DNA of 42,728 nucleotides from Thermanaeromonas sp. (GCF_021890735.1 NZ_JAKKUR010000012.1:1-42728); one strand, 5' to 3'; numbered from the stretch's first letter, positions 18,891-27,283 are shown. Notes: generated by a model from the sequence alone, not told the origin. Program-made: numbers and translations.

Positions 18891-19940
18891 TTAGAACACC
18901 TGAATCTGCCCCTCCCCCTCGGTTACCTCTCCGATGACACGGGCTGCTTCCACGCCCCGCTCGTGCAACCGCTCAAGCAATTCGGTGGCCTTCTCAGAAG
19001 GTACGGAAATTAAAAGCCCTCCCGAGGTCTGGGGGTCAAAAAGAAGGTCCTGCCAAGCCTCACTTACTCCCGGGGCAAACTTTACCTTCCCCTTGGCGTG
19101 CTCCCGGTTTCGGTAGGCACCGGCCGGTATCAGCCCCATGCCCGCAAAATCTAATACTTGGGGGAACACCGGTATTTCCCGAGTATACAATACCACATCC
19201 ACCCGGCTACCCTGCGCTAGCTCCAAACAATGGCCCAAAAGACCAAAACCGGTTATATCAGTACAGGCATTTGCTCCAACTTCTACCATAACCTCCGCCG
19301 CATCCCTGTTAAGCAAGGCCATCCAGTATCCCATAAGCTTTTCCGTCTCTTTCCCTACCAGTTCTGCCTTAAGAGCCGTCGCCAATATTCCTGTTCCCAA
19401 CGGTTTGGTAAGGATAAGTTTATCCCCCGGGCGGGCACCGCAATTGGTTATCACCCTTTCCGGGTGCACGATCCCGGTTACTGCCAGGCCATATTTGGGT
19501 TCCTCATCGTCTATACTATGCCCACCCACGAGGACAGCGCCGGCCTCCGCAAGTTTGTCTGCACCGCCCTTCAGTATCTCCCCCAAAACGGATAAATCCA
19601 GCTTTGCGCTGGGAAAACAAACGATGTTCATGGCTGTCAAGGGTCGGCCACCCATAGCGTAGATATCGCTTAAAGCATTGGCCGCGGCTACCTGGCCGAA
19701 AAGATAAGGATCGTCCACAATGGGGGTAAAGAAGTCCAGCGTCTGGATCAAGGCCAGTTCAGGAGTTAACCGGTAAACCCCGGCATCATCCAAGCTTTGG
19801 ATCCCCACTAAAAGTTCGGGGTGGTGTACGACCTGGGCGGGCAAAAGATCCAAAATACGGTTAAGGGTCCCCGGACCCATCTTAGCAGCTCAGCCGGAGC
19901 TGCAAGAGAGGCGGGTAAGTTTTATCTCTTCCTTGCCCAA
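18891..19940 (-). CDS. selD: Selenide, water dikinase (selenophosphate synthase), selenoprotein with in-frame UGA
   Basis: Makes selenophosphate from selenide and ATP, the selenium donor for selenocysteine tRNA. The conventional frame from ATG 19880 (MGPGTLNRILDLLPAQ) lacks the catalytic N-terminus. Reading upstream through TGA at 19892-19890 as selenocysteine gives LTRLSCSSGUAAKMGPG, the SelD active-site motif. From TTG 19940, which follows AGAGGG at normal spacing, Sec is residue 17 and Lys is residue 20, the same positions as Cys17 and Lys20 of E. coli SelD. Later motifs include DDAGVYRL, DFFTPIVDDPYLFGQVAAAN and GGHSIDDEEPKYG. The total is 349 codons plus stop. A small GC-rich hairpin lies after the UGA. 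selA, selB and selC are not in the window. Confidence 0.9.
19858..19892 (-). promoter_or_regulatory. Sec UGA codon with candidate bacterial SECIS hairpin in selD
   Basis: UGA at 19892-19890 is followed after 11 nt by GGGTCC (19878-19873), GG, and GGACCC (19870-19865) on the minus strand. A G-rich apical hairpin shortly after the UGA is what SelB recognises in bacteria. The exact fold (4 or 6 bp) is uncertain. Confidence 0.6.
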
Positions 19941-20013
19941 AGAGTTCACCCTCTTTTCGCGTTATCCCAGGCCTATTTTAGCACAAAAAGATTAGTTTAA
20001 TTATAACCTTTGG

Positions 20014-20877
20014 TTATCCATGACCGGCCAGAACCCGTGCTAGGTCGACTAATAATTTTCTCTCTCTGCTAGTACACCTTTCTAGGAAGGATAAAAACTC
20101 TTGCTTCTCGTCGTCTCCCAACTCAAGCGGCCGACGGTAACGATTAAGTATCCTGATAAAGGAGGTCAAGCCCCCTATTTCCTCATCCGTCCATGAAGAT
20201 ATAGAATTTACCAACTCCTGCACGGCCGGCCGTTCTAAGCCCGGTGGTAGGGTAGGCTCTTCTTCCTCCATAAGGAAATAGCAGGTGGAGACCCCTAAAG
20301 CCTCAGCCAAGCGGCTTAAAGTGGCCAAAGAAGGCTGTATACGGTCAGTTTCGATCTGGCCGATAAGACTATGAGAGATACCTATCTGGTCGGCCAGTTC
20401 TTTCTGAGTAAGACCCATCTTTTCCCGTAATCGCCTTACCTTGGTGCCCAAAGTCTCACCGCGGTCCTCCTGTAAAAGATAGCTGGTACTGACCTCTAAA
20501 GCCGCAGCCAGTTTCTCCAGTGTCTTCAGGGAGGCTGTGGAGCGCCCCCTTTCAATTTCGCTGATATGAGCTAAGGATACTCCCGAGCGCTGGCTCAGTT
20601 CGTTTAAAGTGAGACCCCGCTGTTCCCGCAAGCGTCGCAGCTTGGCTCCGATGCGTGAAGTCGCCCCCTGAGAAAGCTCGCTATCCTTTTCCTCGAAATA
20701 GCTTATATCCACCCCGAGGATAGAAGCTGCTTCAGCCAAAGTAGCCCGGGAAAGGCGCCGCTTCCCCTCCTCTACTTCCTTCATACAATCCGGGGGGATA
20801 TCCAAGAGATCGGCCAGTGTTTCCAAAGGCATCCCCCGTTCCTCACGTATTTGCCTGAGTCTAGCCCCTACCGACAT
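20014..20877 (-). CDS. Transcriptional regulator with three tandem XRE/Cro HTH domains
   Basis: A 287-aa soluble protein made of three consecutive helix-turn-helix units: residues about 4-60 (ARLRQIREERGMPLETLADL, the most degenerate), 76-133 (AKLRRLREQRGLTLNELSQ, then SGVSLAHISEIERGRSTASL) and 144-200 (TKVRRLREKMGLTQKELADQ, then IGISHSLIGQIETDRIQPSL). A helical tail of about 80 residues follows. Most XRE regulators have one HTH. Three could bind extended or repeated operators without dimerising. The gene overlaps the end of dsrN by 17 bp, so it is the last gene of the sulfite reduction cluster and may regulate it. No ligand domain is recognised. Confidence 0.85.
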   Translation of the reverse strand: MSVGARLRQIREERGMPLETLADLLDIPPDCMKEVEEGKRRLSRATLAEAASILGVDISYFEEKDSELSQGATSRIGAKLRRLREQRGLTLNELSQRSGVSLAHISEIERGRSTASLKTLEKLAAALEVSTSYLLQEDRGETLGTKVRRLREKMGLTQKELADQIGISHSLIGQIETDRIQPSLATLSRLAEALGVSTCYFLMEEEEPTLPPGLERPAVQELVNSISSWTDEEIGGLTSFIRILNRYRRPLELGDDEKQEFLSFLERCTSRERKLLVDLARVLAGHG

Positions 20878-22261
20878 TATGTTCCCCCTTCTGCGAGCCC
20901 GCCACCCAAGCCACTAATCTTTCGGCCCATTCCGGATGGGCAGGAGCAAAAAGATGAGTGTAACCTGCAAGTATATTCCTGTAAAGCAAGCCGTCGAACT
21001 TACCGTCGATTCCCCAACCCCGCACCACTCTGTAGGCAAAGTGAACAGCTTCCTTGTCAAGGTTGATTACACGCGAGTGGTGAAATTCGTGCCCTTTGAC
21101 CCCTGCCTCCTCGTTAAAGAAAGGATTACCGGAACAGGCTTTCAAAAAGGTATATCCATGCCCTTGAGGCTTATTTTCCATCTGTACGTCCAAAGGTAAG
21201 GCCCCCACCATTTCATACCATCGCTCACCATATTTAATACGCCTGGCCAGGTACATAAGTCCTCCACATTCCGCGTAGATAGGCATACCCTCCCTGGCCA
21301 CCCGGCGAATATCCCGTCTTAAAGAGAAGTTTTCTTCCAGGGCCCCTGCGAAAACCTCGGGAAACCCCCCTCCGATATACAGCCCGTCCACAGGTGGCAA
21401 GGCAGCCTCCTTAAAGCTATCGATAAAAACTAGCTCTGCGCCTGCCCGCGCCAAAGCTTCAAGGTTTTCCGGATAATAAAAATGGAAAGCGCGGTCTCGA
21501 AACACTCCCAGACGTACCTTTGCTACAGTAGCAATTTTTCGGTGTATCTTCCCACAAACAATGGGCGGGGCTGTCCGGGCTATATCCAACAAAAGGTCTA
21601 AGTTTACACCAGCCTCTACCGCTCCCCGTGCAGTTTCCAAAGCTACGTGTAACCTTTCGTTTTCAGTTGCAGGAACCAACCCCAGATGCCGGTCGGGTAT
21701 GAGGTATCGGTCGTCTTTAGGTATAGCACCTACCACAGGTATCCCCGTATACTTTTCAATAGCACACCTTAACATCTCTTCATGCCGAGGCCTGGCCACC
21801 CGGTTTAAAAGGATACCTGCTAACCTAACTCGCGGGTCAAAGTTCTTAAAACCTTGGACCAAAGCTGCTGCACTTCTGGTCATCCGGGTAGCATCTAAAA
21901 CCAATACCACCGGCGCCTCCAAAGATAAAGCAATTTCGGCTGTACTACCGGTACCCTCAAGGTCCAACCCGTCAAATAGGCCCATGGCTCCTTCCACTAT
22001 GGCTAGATCTGCTCCCTGACAACCTAAAAGAAAGGAGTTGCGCAACTGATGAGGTGCCATAAAATATAGGTCTAAGTTACGGCAGGGTCTTCCGGAAGCT
22101 AAAGTCAACCAGCTCGGGTCTATATAATCGGGGCCCTTTTTAAAGGGCTGAACTATAAACCCCCTTTTAACTAAAGCAGCAATTAAACCTAAAGTTATAG
22201 TCGTTTTACCGGACCGGCCGTGGGGGGCACCCAAAACAAACCGGGGAATAGTAACGTGCAT
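20861..22261 (-). CDS. dsrN: DsrN, siroheme amidase (cobyrinate a,c-diamide synthase family)
   Basis: Glutamine- and ATP-dependent amidase of the CobB/CbiA family, 466 aa. The N-terminal P-loop-like half (GAPHGRSGKTTITLGLIAAL, FKKGPDYIDPSW, EGAMGLFDG) activates a carboxylate. The C-terminal class-I glutamine amidotransferase half has the nucleophile in YAECGGLMYL and the histidine in GHEFHHSRV. In dsr operons this gene is DsrN, which amidates the siroheme of dissimilatory sulfite reductase. No cobalamin genes lie nearby and it follows dsrB2 by 29 bp, supporting DsrN. A true cobyrinate synthase role cannot be fully excluded. Confidence 0.85.
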   Translation of the reverse strand: MHVTIPRFVLGAPHGRSGKTTITLGLIAALVKRGFIVQPFKKGPDYIDPSWLTLASGRPCRNLDLYFMAPHQLRNSFLLGCQGADLAIVEGAMGLFDGLDLEGTGSTAEIALSLEAPVVLVLDATRMTRSAAALVQGFKNFDPRVRLAGILLNRVARPRHEEMLRCAIEKYTGIPVVGAIPKDDRYLIPDRHLGLVPATENERLHVALETARGAVEAGVNLDLLLDIARTAPPIVCGKIHRKIATVAKVRLGVFRDRAFHFYYPENLEALARAGAELVFIDSFKEAALPPVDGLYIGGGFPEVFAGALEENFSLRRDIRRVAREGMPIYAECGGLMYLARRIKYGERWYEMVGALPLDVQMENKPQGHGYTFLKACSGNPFFNEEAGVKGHEFHHSRVINLDKEAVHFAYRVVRGWGIDGKFDGLLYRNILAGYTHLFAPAHPEWAERLVAWVAGSQKGEHNVGRG

Positions 22262-22290
22262 GACGGCTTTCCCTTCCTGGGATCTCCTAG

Positions 22291-23328
22291 CTAAAATTTA
22301 AGGTAGAGGTTTTGCCTAAAACGAACGTCAGAGCTACCTCCTACGGCTTGAAGGAAGCGACCCCATCCCATTCGCTCAACAAAAGCTCCTAGCCTTTCTC
22401 CGGCCTGCGCCTTTTCTATCCAGACTTCCAAAATGCAACTTATTTTTTCCTTGATTTCCTTATATTCCGGGGGCTTTACAGGTAAAAACGGAAAAACTAC
22501 CCCCGCCAAGGAAGGTGCCGGCCCTCCCCGGCCCCCGACCAAGATGGCCGCGCCCCGTTCCCCCTTTAACTTTATCCCGGCGGCCGCTGCCTGCATACAC
22601 GAGCCGCAGCGCACACAGCGAGCCAAATTTATAGTTACGGAAGTTCCCTTAGGAGTAACTTTAGGCCGGATGGCTTTGGTAGGGCACCAGGAGACGAGCA
22701 ACCCTATATCTTCGTTAGCTTCTACCAAAGCTTCATCGTCTACCTCGGGAAAACCCTGGTACACCCCGATGATGCCGATATCAGCCTCCACTCCGCCTCC
22801 GCACCCGTTGGGGCAACCGCTTATGGAAATTTTAAGCCACGCGGGAAGGCCAAAATCCTGAAAATACCGCCAAAGATGATCTCCCAAAGCTTTAGCCAGG
22901 CTAGGAGCATCCAGGGCTGCATTCTGGCAGTGGACAAAGGAGGTACAACATTTTATCTGGTGGGCTGTCTTACCTGTCCCACCCACCAAAAATCCGGCCT
23001 GGTGTATCTCCTCAAGAAGCATATCCAGCTTGGCAGGGTCTACTCCTACCAGCTCAAAGGATTGGCGGGAGGTACGCCGGCCAACCAACGCGTATTTACG
23101 GATCCAGCTGGCCAGCAGGCGCAAAGAAGGGGCGGCCAGAAGCCCGTTGGGCGGAAGAAGGATTCTTACACTCAAAAGAATGCTCCCGTCTCGGCCTACA
23201 TGTCTGAGAACTCCGGGTTGAACCGTCTCATGCCAGATCCACTTACCCGCCATCTCTTTAAGATATGAAGGTAATTCACGCCGGAAATCGGGCATTATCC
23301 CGGCCGGCATTTCATCCTGTACAGCCAT
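22291..23328 (-). CDS. DsrB-like subunit of a second, divergent sulfite reductase
   Basis: A 345-aa DsrB paralogue with siroheme/[4Fe-4S] and ferredoxin domains. Alignment by eye with the canonical DsrB (27395-28453) shows GWIHC matched by SFVHC (Cys134), but the canonical CC-x3-C becomes GC-x3-C (Gly171, Cys172, Cys176). A new Cys128 appears so that the motif is C-x5-C...C-x3-C, the pattern of DsrA. Four ligands therefore remain, but rearranged. The ferredoxin cysteines are C215, C238, C241 and C244. ATG 23328 follows AAAGGGGG, and the gene overlaps the end of dsrA2 by 17 bp, implying coupled translation of a heteromer. Whether it reduces sulfite, another oxyanion, or acts in siroheme biology is unknown. 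Confidence 0.85.
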   Translation of the reverse strand: MAVQDEMPAGIMPDFRRELPSYLKEMAGKWIWHETVQPGVLRHVGRDGSILLSVRILLPPNGLLAAPSLRLLASWIRKYALVGRRTSRQSFELVGVDPAKLDMLLEEIHQAGFLVGGTGKTAHQIKCCTSFVHCQNAALDAPSLAKALGDHLWRYFQDFGLPAWLKISISGCPNGCGGGVEADIGIIGVYQGFPEVDDEALVEANEDIGLLVSWCPTKAIRPKVTPKGTSVTINLARCVRCGSCMQAAAAGIKLKGERGAAILVGGRGGPAPSLAGVVFPFLPVKPPEYKEIKEKISCILEVWIEKAQAGERLGAFVERMGWGRFLQAVGGSSDVRFRQNLYLKF

Positions 23329-24502
23329 AGAAGGCCCCCTTTATTTCCACCACGGTACCTTTACAAGGGCGAAAAACATTCTTCCTCGGCATCTCTACTA
23401 CCTGGGGCTCCACACTAAGCCCCAACTCGCGCAGTATCCTGCTAGGACCTACGCGGCTTATAAAGTCCCCCACCCTTTCCTTGGGTTTGGCCTGGTCCGC
23501 CCAAAACTCCAAAAAGGCGCCGAAAAGATCGCCCAACGCATCATAATCTTCCGGACCCCTGATAGGGAAAAAGGGTACCATCACATAACCCACCATGGGG
23601 CCCTTCGGACCCCGGTGCCCGTATTTTCCACCCGCTACCCAAGCCACCCCGCGCTCTTTACCGGGGCGGATAGCCGAACATAAGTTTATACAAGTCATGC
23701 AGCGAACACAAGCCTCTGGGTCTACCTTAAGCTTAGAAGACTTACCTTCCACTACAAGGGCCCCTTCTGGGCAGGCCTCTATAAGACCCTGCCAGTCCCC
23801 TCCGCTTTTTACCCACTCCTCCAGCAAAAGTTCATCGATAACGGGCAGGTCCCGGTAAACGCCAATAAAAGAGTGGTCTTTTTGCATCATCGCCCTAATG
23901 CAATCATTGGGGCAGCCCGCCACCCCGCTCTTGCATTTCTGAGGAAAACCCGGATATTGCTGGTCATCTATGAAACGCTGGCCCAAGTAGGTAGCCAGCC
24001 CCGGAGCATCCACCAGGGCCAGATCACACCGCGCAGGCCCGCAACAGGAGGTGATGCAACGTAGGTCATCTCCCGTGGAGCCTACATCGTAACCTAAAGC
24101 ATTAAGCTCGCGCACCAAAGGTACTATATTTTCTCGCGTAGTGTAAATCTCTAGGGTCCCGCCAGTCGTAAAATGTACCAAGCCCTGCCCGTACCGTTCG
24201 GCCAGGTCAGCCAAGGCTTCCAAGGTTTCTGCGCTCATCCACCCGCCTGCCGGACCTAAAATGCGGATGAAGGGAGACTCCGCCCAGACCTCCGGGTAGC
24301 GGCTGAGCCTTAAGGAAGTCCCTGAGGGAAGCTCTGGTATTGAAAGATACCCGCCCGGCCCGAAGGCAGAAGCCCCTTCCTTAAGGCCGGCCTCGTATAT
24401 CTCCAGGGGATAACGGCTTGAAGCCAGTTCCTTTACATGGCTGGGATACGGGCCGTTGAGGAGCCGGGAACAAAAAGATAATTCTTTTTCTTTTTGCTTC
24501 AT
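23312..24502 (-). CDS. DsrA-like subunit of a second, divergent sulfite reductase
   Basis: A 396-aa DsrA paralogue. The siroheme-cluster motifs are kept: TSCCGPARC (C153-x5-C159) and GCPNDC (C197-x3-C201). The inserted ferredoxin has C244, C265, C268 and C271 with an additional C275. Compared with the first DsrA the N-terminus is shorter and the sequence diverges widely outside the motifs, and a C-terminal tail carries two extra cysteines (C380 and C394). I choose ATG 24502 (AAGGAAGGG 5-7 nt upstream) rather than the GTG at 24523, which overlaps the preceding stop. It is transcribed after the dsrC-like gene and before dsrB2. Confidence 0.87.
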   Translation of the reverse strand: MKQKEKELSFCSRLLNGPYPSHVKELASSRYPLEIYEAGLKEGASAFGPGGYLSIPELPSGTSLRLSRYPEVWAESPFIRILGPAGGWMSAETLEALADLAERYGQGLVHFTTGGTLEIYTTRENIVPLVRELNALGYDVGSTGDDLRCITSCCGPARCDLALVDAPGLATYLGQRFIDDQQYPGFPQKCKSGVAGCPNDCIRAMMQKDHSFIGVYRDLPVIDELLLEEWVKSGGDWQGLIEACPEGALVVEGKSSKLKVDPEACVRCMTCINLCSAIRPGKERGVAWVAGGKYGHRGPKGPMVGYVMVPFFPIRGPEDYDALGDLFGAFLEFWADQAKPKERVGDFISRVGPSRILRELGLSVEPQVVEMPRKNVFRPCKGTVVEIKGAFYGCTG

Positions 24503-24516
24503 TCCAGCCCTTCCTT

Positions 24517-24771
24517 TTAGCACTCTTTGGGCATGGGCAGCCCTGTTATCTTGCTTATTTCTCCAACGGGATTCCCCGGGAATAACTTATAAATTTTCTT
24601 CTTTTCCCACCCGCTAAGCTTCATAAGGGTACGCAGGGTACAAATGGTCTTGTGCTTCCGGTAATAATCGTAACTTAACTCTAGAAGATACCAGTGTTCC
24701 TCCCCCAAATCTATACCCCGCTCCCTGGCCCTATCCATAATGGCTTCCCTTTCCGCCTGCGAAAGGCCCAT
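24517..24771 (-). CDS. DsrC/TusE-like protein with only the terminal cysteine
   Basis: An 84-aa relative of DsrC. The family helix-turn core and the C-terminal arm are recognisable (KKIYKLFPGNP, then SKITGLPMPKEC), and the last residue Cys84 equals the penultimate CysA of DsrC. CysB is replaced by Ser73 (DsrC: GACKIAGLPKPTGC; here GEISKITGLPMPKEC), so the intramolecular trisulfide/disulfide cycle of DsrC cannot form. The N-terminal beta hairpin of DsrC is also missing. One more cysteine, C44, is internal. Proteins keeping only CysA are known as TusE or DsrC-like sulfur relays or regulators. It begins the second set of genes, 15 bp before dsrA2, so it is the natural partner of DsrAB2. Confidence 0.82.
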   Translation of the reverse strand: MGLSQAEREAIMDRARERGIDLGEEHWYLLELSYDYYRKHKTICTLRTLMKLSGWEKKKIYKLFPGNPVGEISKITGLPMPKEC

Positions 24772-24826
24772 AGAAGAACCCCCGGGTCTAATTTTAACAT
24801 ATCAACAAAATAAACGAAATAAATGA

Positions 24827-24861
24827 TTGAGGCTAGCCGTGGTTAACCCAGCTAGCCTCAA
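24827..24861 (-). terminator. 11-bp hairpin between dsrC and the second dsr set
   Basis: TTGAGGCTAGC (on the minus strand 24861-24851) and its complement at 24837-24827 enclose a 13-nt loop, followed by ATCATTTATTTC. The perfect stem with a loose U-rich tail could partly terminate transcription after dsrC, reducing expression of the paralogous genes. Confidence 0.6.
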
Positions 24862-24870
24862 TTTGGTAGT

Positions 24871-25188
24871 TTACACACACCCTGTAGGCTTGGGCAGACC
24901 GGCGATCTTACAGGCCCCTTTGGCCGGGCCGCTAGGAAATAGATCGTAGATCTGCTTAAGGCTAAAGCCTGTCTCTTTGCATAATTTCCGTATCATGGGA
25001 GCAATACCAAATTGCTGGTAATACTGCCGCAGGTAGTTGATGACCTTCCAGTGATCTTCCGTAAGCTCCGTTACTCCTTCCGTCTCGGCTAGGGCTTTAG
25101 CTACCTCCTCGTTCCATTTTTCCGGGTCCTGGATGAACCCGTCCTCATCCACTTCAATTTCAATACCCGCCAACACCATTTTCGGCAT
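24871..25188 (-). CDS. dsrC: DsrC, sulfur-carrier co-substrate of dissimilatory sulfite reductase
   Basis: A 105-aa DsrC with both redox cysteines: CysB = C93 in KGACKIAG and CysA = C104, penultimate, in PKPTGCV. DsrAB loads sulfur from sulfite onto DsrC as a trisulfide, which the DsrMK membrane complex then reduces with quinol electrons. The N-terminal strand region (MVLAGIEIEVDEDGFIQDPE) and helices (VINYLRQYYQQFGIAPMIRK) are complete. It lies directly after dsrK, 50 bp downstream, which suits its role as the DsrK substrate. Confidence 0.95.
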   Translation of the reverse strand: MPKMVLAGIEIEVDEDGFIQDPEKWNEEVAKALAETEGVTELTEDHWKVINYLRQYYQQFGIAPMIRKLCKETGFSLKQIYDLFPSGPAKGACKIAGLPKPTGCV

Positions 25189-25238
25189 AAGGCATACCTC
25201 CTTGCTTTAATATTTTTACTAACGCTTTAACCATCCCC

Positions 25239-26615
25239 CTACCTCACCAAAGCGTTAGCCACCAGCTCGCTTATCCCCGCAAACCTAAGGGGAAGTTTGT
25301 AATAGTTTATAATCTCCCGGAACTGGCCCTTACAATTAGAGCAGGCCAAGGCCACTATACTGGCTCCCGTAGCTTTAAGCTGTTCGGCTTTAATTTTACC
25401 ATAAGTCTCCATACGGAATTTAAGAAAATCACCTTTAGTCATTATGGCAAATCCGCTACCGCCCCCGCAGCAGTAGCTCATCTCCCGGTTGGGCTCCATT
25501 TCCCGGAAATCCTTACAGCAGGCTTTAAGGATACGGCGGGGCTCCTCATAAAGCCCGCCTAATCGCCCCAGCTTACACGAGTCATGATAGGTTACGGGCT
25601 CCGGATTCTTCTCGGGGTCTACTTTTATTCTACCCTCCCGGATCCACTCGTCTATAAGTTCCAGAATGCTTTTCACTTCAAAAGGTCTTTCTGAGGGAGG
25701 GATAAGCCTTAACATAAGATATTTAAAAGCCTCAAAGGCATGCCCGCATTCGCCTACCACCAGCGTTTTTACCCCGAGATTAACAATGGTTTTAATTTGC
25801 GCCTTCAGTACCTCGGTAAACTCTATATCGCTGAAAAATACTCCGTAATTCACCGCATCATTGATCCCCGTGTCTGGCGAATTAAGGGTCCAGTCTACTC
25901 CCGCCGCGTGGAATATTTCCGCTGCTCCCATCACTGTTTCGGCAAAGGCCAAGTAATCCCCTGCGTTATGCATGACGAGGTATTCGGCACCCTTTTTATC
26001 TACAGGTATTTTTATCTTATATCCTCTCTGGTCTTCAATTTCCTCCTCTAAAAACTCGATAATATCCAAAAATGCGGCCGTCGGAGTCCCCGTCGCGTTT
26101 CCCATCTCCAGTTGCTTGCGGGTACCCTTTTCCTTTAACTCATCGGGTGCTATACCTATGGCGTCAAAAATTTTTCTGGCTTCCCTTACAATGAGCCCGT
26201 TATCTATGGCTAACGGGCAGACATAGGCGCACCGGCGGCAAACAGTACAGCGGTATATGCTCTCGGCCAAGGCGTCTAACTTATCCTCCGTCAGGTCTTC
26301 CGCCCCTACCAACCCGGGGAAAAGCCTTCCCGGCCAGGTAAAATACCGCCGGTAAACCTTACGGATCAATTCAGATCTCACAGCAGGGTGATATATCTCT
26401 TTGCGCCCGCTGGATATATATACCGGGCATACCTCAGCACAAGTGCCGCATTTCATACAAACATCCAGGGAGAGCACATAGGGCAGCCAAAAGGTCCAAT
26501 TACTACGCCGGTCCAGCGACTTCTTCATCGCATCCAGGAAATGGGGGACGCGGACTTCATTGCTCCTTAGCATTTCATCCGAAAGGGCGCGGTAATCATC
26601 AAAAACTTTCCTCAA
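25239..26615 (-). CDS. dsrK: DsrK, HdrD-like iron-sulfur subunit of the DsrMK membrane complex
   Basis: A 458-aa cytoplasmic subunit. Two ferredoxin clusters (C53/C56/C59/C63 and C123/C126/C129/C133) precede the heterodisulfide-reductase type cysteine-rich repeats: GECGHAFEAF and HDSCKLGRLGG, then SYCCGGGSGF and ACSNCKGQF, the ligands of the special noncubane-type [4Fe-4S] site. It reduces DsrC trisulfide using electrons from DsrM heme. The start overlaps the dsrM stop by ATGA, so the two are translationally coupled. DsrJ, DsrO and DsrP are absent, as is usual for the minimal DsrMK of Gram-positive sulfite reducers. Confidence 0.93.
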   Translation of the reverse strand: MRKVFDDYRALSDEMLRSNEVRVPHFLDAMKKSLDRRSNWTFWLPYVLSLDVCMKCGTCAEVCPVYISSGRKEIYHPAVRSELIRKVYRRYFTWPGRLFPGLVGAEDLTEDKLDALAESIYRCTVCRRCAYVCPLAIDNGLIVREARKIFDAIGIAPDELKEKGTRKQLEMGNATGTPTAAFLDIIEFLEEEIEDQRGYKIKIPVDKKGAEYLVMHNAGDYLAFAETVMGAAEIFHAAGVDWTLNSPDTGINDAVNYGVFFSDIEFTEVLKAQIKTIVNLGVKTLVVGECGHAFEAFKYLMLRLIPPSERPFEVKSILELIDEWIREGRIKVDPEKNPEPVTYHDSCKLGRLGGLYEEPRRILKACCKDFREMEPNREMSYCCGGGSGFAIMTKGDFLKFRMETYGKIKAEQLKATGASIVALACSNCKGQFREIINYYKLPLRFAGISELVANALVR

Positions 26616-27283
26616 TCCGCCTCACCCCACTTTACCCGGTGGTAGCTAAAATACTTAGCTGCAAAGTGGAACATACGGCCAAAAGGTAAATATATCAAAA
26701 ATAGTTCTCCAAGTAAAATTTCCCAAAGGAACAAGGGGTTGGTAGGGACTCTTGGCGAAAATGTTAATATACCTAGTAAGTATTCCCTGACCTCTGCCGT
26801 ACTGCCAAGAAAGCCGGTTATAAGACCTCCAAATGAAAGAAGAAATATAAGGAGGAGATTTAGATATTCCACAGGAGAAGACAGTTGCCTGAGGTCTCCA
26901 CCTGTCCTCCTGAATATGAGCCACAAGGAACCCGCCCCGGCCAAAATACCTCCCAAAGTCCCCAACATACCTGCGAAGCCGGCCGAAAGCAGACCGGTCA
27001 CAAGTACCAGTAACCATAAGGCCAGAAGGTATATCCCCCAATGCATCAAAAGGGAGGGAAGCCATAGCCTGCGGTTATAGGTATACAGACTGCGCAGGGT
27101 GAGGACTTCAACAACCATTTCCTCTAGTTTGCCTGCCGTAGTACGGGGATAGGGAAAAAGCTCCCAGTGTAGATGTTTAGGCGCCCGGGCCCAAAACGAA
27201 ATTTTATAAAGGGAGCCCGCCAAGCAAACCCCAACTGCAGCGTAGGGTAACACTACTCCTATAACATAACCTATCCCCTCCAT
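26612..27283 (-). CDS. dsrM: DsrM, cytochrome b (NarI-like) subunit of the DsrMK complex
   Basis: A 223-aa membrane protein with about five helices. Histidines suited to heme b are in helix-proximal positions (HLHWELFPYPR, LLMHWGIYLLALW and FGRMFHFAAKYFSYH). It oxidises menaquinol and passes electrons to DsrK. It is shorter than DsrM of DsrMKJOP complexes, in keeping with the minimal form. ATG 27283 has GGAGGG upstream. A strong hairpin lies in the 111-bp gap between dsrB and this gene. Confidence 0.88.
   Translation of the reverse strand: MEGIGYVIGVVLPYAAVGVCLAGSLYKISFWARAPKHLHWELFPYPRTTAGKLEEMVVEVLTLRSLYTYNRRLWLPSLLMHWGIYLLALWLLVLVTGLLSAGFAGMLGTLGGILAGAGSLWLIFRRTGGDLRQLSSPVEYLNLLLIFLLSFGGLITGFLGSTAEVREYLLGILTFSPRVPTNPLFLWEILLGELFLIYLPFGRMFHFAAKYFSYHRVKWGEAD

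Noticed and set aside
20003-20017. Short palindrome ATAACC-TTT-GGTTAT upstream of selD as an operator or terminator
   Set aside because: The arms are only 6 bp, overlap the stop of the triple-HTH gene and have no U-tract, so the evidence is too weak.
20861-22261. Cobalamin biosynthesis (cbiA) as the role of the amidase
   Set aside because: No cobalamin genes are nearby and the gene lies inside the dsr cluster, where the homologue is DsrN.
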